64,000 bases of DNA from Chaetomium olivaceum (taxonomy: Eukaryota; Ascomycota; Sordariomycetes; Sordariales; Chaetomiaceae): contig JAYWVB010000027.1 in NCBI GenBank assembly GCA_039881045.1, positions 372,001 to 436,000 on the forward strand. The letters run 5' to 3'. This document shows, piece by piece, positions 56,072-64,000 of this stretch. The notes beneath the pieces were generated by a model, which saw only the letters and a program-made list of their open reading frames with translations, was not told the DNA's origin and did not search any database. The first letter of the stretch is position 1; every line of letters begins with the position of its first letter. The position numbers and the translations under genes were made by a program.

Positions 56072-56908
56072 CCCGGAATGGAGGGGTTTCTCGTACCGGA
56101 AACCGGCGCGTCGCGCGAGTTATCCGAATTGCGCTTCAGCGCCCAGCTAATCATTGCGATTTCCTGTTGTCGCCCTTGAAAATAAAGACAAGGTTGTCGG
56201 CCGAGATTACTTTACGGCCCTGGGAGTCGACCCATCAACAATCCGCGGTCGGCCGGGTCTGGCGCTGTCGTGCCTTTCGTTGTTGTTGCTGTTTACACAG
56301 TCCCTGTGTATTGATTGCCAAATACAGATTACAGCCATTCAACAACGGAGATCGGTTTGTTGTGGGGCTCTGATAGTGGTGGGGGCTTTTCATCTCAGCG
56401 CGACGGGGCGCGTCACCTGCAAGCGCTCGGTCGGGGGTAAGTGGGGCGGTCCTGTTCATGAGGGTGCCTGGCGGCGCTGAAGGCGCCCCACCACAGCTGA
56501 GTGTGGGAGACAACCACCAGACCTCCTGACGGGAGCTCCAACAGCAAAAGGCAGACACAAATTCCCCACTCTCTTACTTTGAGGTCCTCGTCTTCCCAAA
56601 GGATCTCAATCTAAACACCAAATTTTACTCAGACAGAGATTCTACCAAAATGATGAGCCCATCTCGGAAGTAAAGTCTCACGGCCACTTTTGGCTGTGCA
56701 GTTCATTTACGGTAACCCAGTTCCATTTACGGGTACCACGTCCGAGTTACAGTCAACCTTCTCTACAAAGGAGTTGAGTCACCTACATATCTGTGGACCC
56801 ACCAGCTCAACGGTCTCAGTCTCGGACTGAGTCTCAGGCCCTCAAACTTTCAGACTATTAGTCTATCAACTCCTCAGACTCTCGTTCACTCCGTCACTCA
56901 GGGTTGCG
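56072..56908. promoter_or_regulatory. Divergent intergenic region, CUT12 / GCN2
   Basis: An 837-bp divergent spacer. The 150 bp before the GCN2 start are rich in GACTC/GAGTC strings, including TGAGTCA at 56775..56781 and a perfect 7-bp inverted repeat at 56815..56831 (CTCAGTC, 3-bp loop, GACTGAG). Confidence 0.5.
56775..56781. promoter_or_regulatory. TGAGTCA, Gcn4/CPC-1-type site upstream of GCN2
   Basis: TGAGTCA matches the TGA(C/G)TCA element bound by Gcn4/CPC-1 bZIP proteins and lies about 130 bp before the GCN2 start codon. A degenerate TGAGTCT follows at about 56828. The match is exact, but a 7-mer can occur by chance. Confidence 0.45.
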
Positions 56909-59900
56909 ATGGCTGCCAAAAAGAAGCCCGCGAAATCATCAAAGCAAAATGGGACCGAAAGTTTCCCTGGCCTCAAGAGTCCTGGGACACCTACATCTCA
57001 AACTCAATATCACGAGCTGCAGAAGAATGAAGTGATGGTTTTGCAGGCCATTTATGGCGAAGATTTCGTTGAGCATAGCACTGCTCATAGTGCGTGGCAT
57101 GTAAGCTGATTGACTGAGTCCCTGTGTTTCATGAATCACATCTTCGATAACTGACTCTTTGATTCGAGAAACCCGAGCCGTCTTTTGACATCAGGATCAA
57201 AGCTTCCTCAGATGATGAGGTTGCTATGACGCTCGGAGTTGTCCTCGTTGCAACGTACCCAAAATCTCCCCCTCTGTTGACCACCAAGGATGACGGCGAC
57301 TTGCGAGAATCGACCAAGTTTAAGATCCAAAAGTTCATCGAGACGCAGCCAGTAGCCTGGGCTACCGAGGAACAGGAGATGATTGACCGCATCGTCGAGG
57401 GTATCCGCGAGATTCTGGAGGCCGCTGCCGTCAAGAAAGCTCAGGGGCTGGAACTGCCATCCCTGGAAGAAGAGCGAGCTGCCCACGAGGCTGAACTAGC
57501 GAGGCAAGCTAGGGACGAAAAGGAGCTAGAAGAGCGCAAGAAACTCGAGGAGACCAAAGAAGAGGAGCGGGTCCTGGGTGACATGGTTCAGGAAGAGATC
57601 AAACGGCAAAGAAGCAAGGCAAAAGAGTCGAGGAAGAAGAACAGGAGCCAGCAGCTGTCGCCTGACCGTGTTGCAGAGGACCCCGCTGATACCGACATTG
57701 CTCTTGTTCTCGACCAGCCGTGCAAGTTGACTGACAGGTCAGGCAATGCGCTGTACTTTCAGACAGTCATTGGAAAGGTGGTGTATCGCGAAGGCCCGGT
57801 GACGACGGTTTACAAGGTTAAGCCGGTTCTCTCGGCGAGAAACCTGCGGCCAAGCCTAGCTTTCAAGCAGGTCGAGCTCAAGTACCCCGGGAAAGACTCG
57901 ATCCACCTCAAGAAGCAGCTTCAGGCTTTGGAGATGCAATTGGAGTCTCTCAAGAAGCTGCGTCACCAAAATCTCCTTGAGCTCCTTGACTTCAAAATCG
58001 ATCGCTCCATCAGCGAGAAGGACTCGTCTTCTCCGGCCGTGTGGACTATCAGCGTCCTGACGCCTCTTAGCGACAAAGGCCCTGTGGACGAACTCTTGAG
58101 TCTCGCCGGTCAAATCGACATCAGCAAGGCGAAGATCTGGACGACAGACCTACTCGAAGCGATTGCCTTTTTACATAACAACGGAATTGTCCACCAGGAT
58201 ATTCATCCGGAAATATCCTCCTCTGCAGGGAGCCAGCCGGTGATGTTGTCCCAAAGCTAGCCGATGCCGGCTACCAAAGAGAACTGCACAACATGTGTAC
58301 CAAGGTGGCCAGCCTGACCACCACAAGGACCGCAAAGTCGGCCTATTGGTTCCCACCCGAGATTGCAGGTGTTTCGAAGCCCCAATACACTCAGAAGACG
58401 GATGTCTGGGATTTTGGCATAGTGGTGCTGCAGATGCTCTTCGGTCTGGACGTGCCGGAAAAGTACCACTCGCCGTCCGCCTTGATGGAGTCCCTTTCGC
58501 TCTCGGGTCCACTCGAGGAACTGGTGACAAAGTTCTTCAAGTCGGATCCCAAGAAGCGACCCCGGGCGTTTGAATTGTGCTCGAGCGAGTTCTTGGCCAC
58601 TAGTGCCCCTATTCTAGAAGAAGACGATTCCGCTGTTGTTGGTGGCTCCACGATCTCCCTCTCCCAGGGTTTTCCGCGGAGGGTGCGCCATGATTCGATG
58701 AACCGTGCGGTTGTGACCTCGAGGTATCTGCAAGATTATGTAGAGGAGGCTCGGCTAGGCAAAGGTGGCTTCGGGGAAGTAGTAAGAGCCCGCAAGATGA
58801 TTGATGGCCGGCTTTATGCGATCAAAAAGATCACGCAGAGGTCTCAAGAAACACTCTCTGAAATGCTCAAGGAAGTCAGGCTTCTCTCGCAGATGAACCA
58901 CCCTGCTGTCGTCCGGTATTACAACACCTGGCTCGAGGAAATCCCGGACTACTCTGACACGGAAGGGGATACATCAACAGAAGGTCCGGGTACTTCGAGG
59001 GACACGATATCACACAGTATCAACATTGAATTTGCCGAGAGCAAGAGCAGGGGCTTGGACTTTATGTCGTCGAGCGGCCACCCTGACATAGAATTTGAGT
59101 ATGGCTCCGCGGTCGACGAGGATGAAGACGAGGATGAATATGGGGATGATGATGACGACGGGTCTTCATCTGACGAGGATACATCAACCTTGAATAGCAA
59201 GGTTCCGATGAAAGATCACCTTGTCGTTCCCGGCAAACGCACGAGGAGAGGGAGCGCCCGCCCGTTTCGCACTATCATGTACATTTCCATGGAATACTGC
59301 GAGAAGCGAGTAAGTTTTGTCCTCTTTCCATCACATCCCTTTGTGGCCGAGGCTGATTCGAAGAAAGACGCTTCGCGACTTGATTTCTCGCAACCTATCC
59401 AAGGAGAGCCAGGAAGTCTGGCGTCTCTTTCGTCAGATTCTCGAAGGCCTGGCTCATATCCACAGTCTCAATATTGTTCATCGCGACCTAAAGCCAGAGA
59501 ACGTCTTCATCAGCGCCGGCCCAGATGGCGTTGAAAATGTCAAGATTGGAGACTTTGGCCTGGCCACCAGCGGGCAGCTTGCTATGGATAAGACTGCCTC
59601 CAACGCGGACGCAAGCGATATAACTCGGAGTATTGGCACTGCCGTCTACGTTGCCCCAGAAGTGAGAACAGGCGGTAGTGGCTCGTACACTGCCAAGGTG
59701 GATGTAAGTCCAATACCTCTTGCTAGAAGTAGGATTAAGTACTGACCGCCATCAGATGTACTCACTCGGCGTCATCTTCTTCGAAATGTCGTATCCACCG
59801 ATGCTCGGGATGCAGCGCGCCATGGTCCTTGAGCAAGTCCGGCGGAACCCACCAGCTCTACCGTCGGATTTCAAGCCTGCCGACAAGAACCACACTGAAG

Positions 59901-62036
59901 TCCTGCTGTCTCTTTTGACTCACAACCCAAAAGAGCGGCCTTCTAGCATTGAACTGCTCAAGAGCGGGAAAATGCCAGTTCAGATGGAGAGCGAGGCGAT
60001 ACGGCGTGCCATCGCTGGCATGGCTGACCCGACGTCACCGTACTTCGAGAAGATGCTCGAGACCTTGTTTGCTCGACAGATCGAACAAGCGAAAGACTAC
60101 GCGTGGGATATGTCCTCGTCAATACCCAGTCCCGCAGATCTTATGAGGCGATACATCGTGAAGGAGACTTTGATATCTATCTTCCGACGACACGGCGCGG
60201 TAGAGGCCCCAACGTCCACGCTTTATCCCCGGTCATCGCACTACGGGCAAAATTCCGTGCATCTGCTTGACAAAAACGGCACCGTGCTTCAACTCCCGTT
60301 TGATTTGGTGATGGGACACGCTCGTTCCCTCGCGAGGATTACGAACGGTACAGTGCCGCTGCGCTCTTATTCTTTTGGGAACATCTTCCGTGACCGCCAT
60401 GACGGCGGGCAGCCGGACGTCTATGGAGAAGTCGACTTTGATATTGTCACCACCGATGCCCTGGACCTTGCCTTGAAAGAGGCTGAGGTCATCAAGGTGC
60501 TGGACGAGATCGTCACTGCATTCCCTACCACATCCTCGACACCGATCTGCTTTCAGCTTGGCCACTCAGATCTCTTGCATTTGATCTTTGAGTTTTGCGG
60601 CGTGGAGCCTGGAGCAAGGCACGCTGCTGCAGAGGTTCTCAGCAAACTGAACATTAGAAACTTCACATGGACTAAGGTTCGAAGCGAGCTCAGATCCCCT
60701 CTCGTGGGGATGTCGGCTACCAGCGTCGACGAGCTGCAGAGCTTTGACTTCCGAGGTCAGTACTTCGCTGTGGTGTGATACAGCCTAGATTCGCTAACTT
60801 GACTAGACACCCCTAGCAAGGCCATCTCTAAGTTGAGGGTCCTGTTCGAGGGGACTGAATACAGCGAGAAAGTATCATCCACGCTGGCCCACCTAAGGGA
60901 AGTGTATGAATACACCAAGAAATTTGGCTTGAGCAGCAAGGTCTACATCGCCCCACTGAGCAGCATTAACGAGACGTTCTTCCGTGGCGGGATTCTTTTT
61001 GCTTGCCTCTACGACAAAAAGGTCAAGGACGTCTTCGCTGCCGGCGGCCGCTACGACGGCTTGATTAAGGAGCACCGTCCCAAGATCGGGAGTCGGTTCG
61101 AAGAGCGCCATGCGGTGGGTTTCAGTCTTAACTGGGGAGAAGCAGCTTGCGAAGCAGGTCCCCAAGATCACAGGCAAGGCATTCCTCAAAAAGGCGGCCG
61201 AGGAAGAAGCTCATGGAATGTTCAACGTAAAACGAGTGAGTCTCACATCGTCCTTCCCCTCCGATCTTGGAGTAAGTTGCTAACCTGAGCAGTGCGATGT
61301 CTTGGTCGCCAGTTTTGACCCGTCCGTTCTTCGTTCTGCGGGCATTGAACTCCTCCAAACCCTCTGGGCGCATGGCATCAGCGCCGAACTTGCCCGCGAT
61401 GCCCGATCCCCGGAAGATCTCCTCTCAAGTTACCGCGACGAGTCGTACAGTTGGATCATCATCAAGCAGGATAACCAGCTCAAGATCAAAACCATGGGCC
61501 GCAAAGACGCCCCCGATGCCGACATCTCGGCTAAGGACCTCCTCAACTGGCTGAAATCCGAAATCCGCGAACGCGAGTCCCGCTCGGGGACGAGACTTCG
61601 CACGACCGGCCTACCACACTCCGAGTCCGGCGGCGCACTCCCCACGTCGGCGACGACCGAGCACGGCCCGCAGGAGGTGCACGTTCTCGTGGCGCAGACC
61701 AAGTCCAAGAAGTTCAACCGACACGCCGTTGTCGAGCAGGCGCACGCGAGCGCGTCACGGCTGGTGCAGACGTTCCTGGACGGGCCCGTGGCGGCCATCG
61801 AGACGTCGGACGACGTGGTGGACCTGATCCGGGGCACCAGCCTGTCGGACCCGGAGAGCTGGCGGCGCGTCGAGCACAGCGTGGGCACGGTCGAGAAGAA
61901 GTACGTGCGCGAGCTCCACGACATGCTCCTCCAGTGGCGCTGGGCCTGGGAGGCGCGCAAGGAGGGCAGCGCCGCCAACGCCTTTGTTTACAACTTTCGT
62001 ACTGGGAAGTGTGTCTACTACGACCTGGGGGCCTAG
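56909..62036 (+). CDS. cpc-3: GCN2/CPC-3 eIF2-alpha kinase
   Basis: Exons are 56909..57100, 57169..59309, 59368..59703, 59756..60755, 60807..61235 and 61293..62036; about 1613 aa corrected. GCN2 senses uncharged tRNA and phosphorylates eIF2-alpha. Domains in order are the RWD (YHELQKNEVMVLQAIYGEDF) and a charged coiled linker. A pseudokinase (RHQNLLELLDFKID, LADAGY for DFG) comes next. The kinase has LGKGGFGEVVRARK, an acidic insert, HRDLKPEN and DFGLAT. The HisRS-like domain (SFGNIFRDR, AAGGRYDGLIKEHRP) and the C-terminal ribosome-binding/dimerisation region follow. Two breaks occur. One A is missing in 58211..58213 (restores IHPENILLCREPAGD), and one G is extra in 61134..61137 (restores LNWEKQLAKQVPKITG). 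Confidence 0.95.
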
Positions 62037-63573
62037 GAGGCTTCTACTGCGGCTGCTACGACGACTACTACTACCTCTGGCGGCGCGACGGGAGGGCCGG
62101 GGGCCGCGTCCGGGTCGGGATCTGGGGGGTCGGGCCCAGGACCGGGATCGGGGTCGAGGAAAAGAGAGAGGCGGTGGTCTATCGGTATATGAGCATTTTG
62201 GGGCTCTCTCTATCGGATGGATAAATCTCCACTCTGTTCCGGATGCCCTTCTTGATTTGGTGTTGTTTTTTTGGTACTTCAGCCATGATATGTACCTTGT
62301 TGGCTGGCCAGTCTGAGGCTGCTTCTGCTTGGTGGCTTAGCCTTGGCTGCTGCAGGTGGTGCACACAACCTTGCTTGACGGCTTTGCACTTTATTCGGGG
62401 TGGCACTACTTTGTTATATTTTTGTCATGATACCCGGGATTCACCGTTGGGTTAACGGCCCATGGATTCCGTTACTAGAAGCAAATGATCTCTTCAGTTC
62501 GCTCCATGCCACACAATTGCAACAAAGGTGATAAGTCGCCGATAGGTTGCGTTAGTTAAAGACAGGAATGATGATTGCTCAGGTCGGAGACGATCGGGCT
62601 GTTCGGGAACTTGACGATGCTTTCGCCACCGAGACGCATTTCTGAGACGATTGGGTGCATTAATTGTTGGCCGGTTTCCAACAGGCCCTGTACGATCATG
62701 GCACTGCTAAAGTAGCCTCTCTAACGTTAGTGGCGTTGTGGGAATGGAAATATTGTAAAAATGGTTAGACGTTGTACCAAATGTTTTGATATATGGTCCA
62801 AAATCCAAGTTTTGCAGAGGACCTGAAGCCTCATTCCAAGACGATATCGTCATCCTCAGCTTTGATGAGGCGGCTTAGGACCTTTGAAAAAAAGACCATT
62901 CACATAACTTTTACGGGTCGGCTGAGGTCACTTGAGACCTGTGGCGTGGCACCGGGTTTGAGTCTGATCACTGGCTTCCAAGGTGGTGGCCCTGCAGTGG
63001 GGTTCCATTCTCTGGCTGGCTCGGCAGCTCCGCGATTTCAGCGCAAGCAGGGGTGGGCTTGCATGCCCAGACCCTGATAAGGTGAGTGGAGTGGGTGGCA
63101 TGAGGTGCGGGTGACTCTGCCTGTCACCGCCAGGCACATGGATCGGCAAGGTCCTCAATAGGTACCTAATAATAAATAGGCAGACCCGGCGCCAAACCTT
63201 TCTCCCTTTTCGTTTCCACTGTTTTCTCGTTGTATTTTGGCTTCACAATAACTTGAATGGAGTATTGAAGAGGAGTCCGGTTTGCCATTCACTTCTATTG
63301 ACCACTTGTACACACGCATTGTCTCCCACCACCGAATCCCCGCCGATTAGTGTGTAGTCCCCCTCTGAGAAGCCGACCGACTTCGCCTTTCCTCCTCTCC
63401 CTACATCAAAACGAAGGGTCCGCCCCGTTGCTCGTTGTCTGCCTTCCGTGACACTTTCTGTTACATATTCCCGAACCCGACCTCATTTCGGGACTCAGCA
63501 CCCCAACAACCCCGCCGCCCGTTTCCTACTGTCGATCCTGGCTGCTTTACCTTCAACAACACCCGCCGCCGCC
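62037..63573. promoter_or_regulatory. Intergenic region between GCN2 and the E2 gene
   Basis: A 1537-bp stretch between tandem genes holding the GCN2 3' flank and the E2 promoter and leader. A small AT-rich island with AATAATAAATAG lies near 63168, and CT-rich sequence precedes the start codon. No other gene is supported. Confidence 0.4.
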
Positions 63574-64000
63574 ATGTCTCGTACAGCAGCGCCGACTGGC
63601 GCAAAGACGCGCCTGATGAGCGAGATGAAAGCACTGCGGAAGGAGACTTGGATTCATTTTCAAGATGTAGGTTCCGGCCCAGACCCCCATCTCTGTGCGC
63701 CTTCTTTCTAGACCTCGCGCTGACGCCATGGGTCGGGCAGGATGACGGAGAAGACAGCAACATTCTCAAGTGGCATTTCGCACTCATGGTCATCAACTCC
63801 GATAGCCCCTTTAACGGCGGCTACTTCAAGGCCGAAATGACCTTCACCGACGAGTACCCTTACCAGCCGCCCAAGTTCCGCTTCCTGATCCCTATTACCC
63901 ACCCCAACATCTACCCCGACGGCCAGCTTTGCATCTCGATCCTGCACAAGCCTGGGGAGGATATTACATCAGGTGAAGAGGCGAGCGAGCGGTGGTCTCC
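63574..64000 (+). CDS. CDC34/UBC3-type ubiquitin-conjugating enzyme (5' part, runs off the window)
   Basis: Exons are 63574..63666 and 63741 to beyond 64000. The protein carries activated ubiquitin on a cysteine for SCF-type ligases. The N-terminal helix reads KTRLMSEMKALRKETWIHFQ, followed by NILKWHFALMVINSDSPFNG and PYQPPKFRFL. The active-site region HPNIYPDGQLCISIL contains the Cys. After it comes a long loop, HKPGEDITSGEEASERWSP-like. This acidic-loop insertion (about a dozen residues) marks the CDC34/UBE2R and UBE2G class rather than canonical short E2s. The C-terminal part, including any acidic tail that would separate CDC34 from UBC7-like enzymes, is missing, so the exact name is uncertain. 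Confidence 0.88.

Overview
The window is a gene-dense piece of nuclear chromosome from a filamentous ascomycete, most likely Sordariales close to Chaetomiaceae. I infer this from GC-rich coding sequence, short introns (about 50-120 nt) with GTRNGY donors, CTAAC-like branch sites and YAG acceptors, and proteins that read as Sordariomycete orthologues. There is no transposon, rRNA, CRISPR array or convincing tRNA. No secondary-metabolite cluster is visible.

Layout, left to right: 5' end of HAT2 (-), XRN1 (+), SPC3 (-), HID1-family protein (+), epoxide-hydrolase-like protein (+), POM34 (-), AMP-binding-like membrane protein (+), MCM5 (-), VPS54 (+), CDC23/APC8 (-), farnesyl diphosphate synthase (+), an RA-PH adaptor (-), a MAT2B/RmlD-like reductase (-), 6-phosphofructo-2-kinase (-), TOM40 (+), a USP deubiquitinase (-), an acyl-CoA dehydrogenase (+), SPO12 (+), DRG1/RBG1 GTPase (-), CWC2 (+), UreF (-), CUT12-like protein (-), GCN2/CPC-3 (+) and the 5' part of a CDC34/UBC3-type E2 (+). 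Most neighbours are divergent or convergent pairs, so intergenic spaces are mainly shared promoters or shared 3' flanks. The genes are housekeeping: RNA decay and splicing, secretion and trafficking, replication and mitosis, isoprenoid and sugar signalling, mitochondrial import, ubiquitin, and stress translation control. I see no single pathway, although cell-cycle and nuclear genes are frequent (MCM5, CDC23, SPO12, CUT12, POM34).

The strongest structural signal is a set of about twelve single-base reading-frame breaks in otherwise intact conserved genes, most of them in homopolymer runs. Correcting each by one base restores a family-like protein and makes every affected coding length divisible by three. 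I read this as sequencing or assembly error. It hides real features, notably a C-terminal CaaX prenylation box on the deubiquitinase and the true C-terminus of the RA-PH protein.

Genuinely biological oddities include very small exons (5 nt in XRN1; 29, 29, 15 and 24 nt in DRG1; 20 nt in the reductase; 14 and 36 nt in PFK2), likely pseudoenzymes (epoxide hydrolase-like, AMP-binding-like, and a PFK2 phosphatase domain without its catalytic His), and a three-copy 11-bp phased repeat between MCM5 and VPS54. I found no clear candidate for a wholly new biological system.
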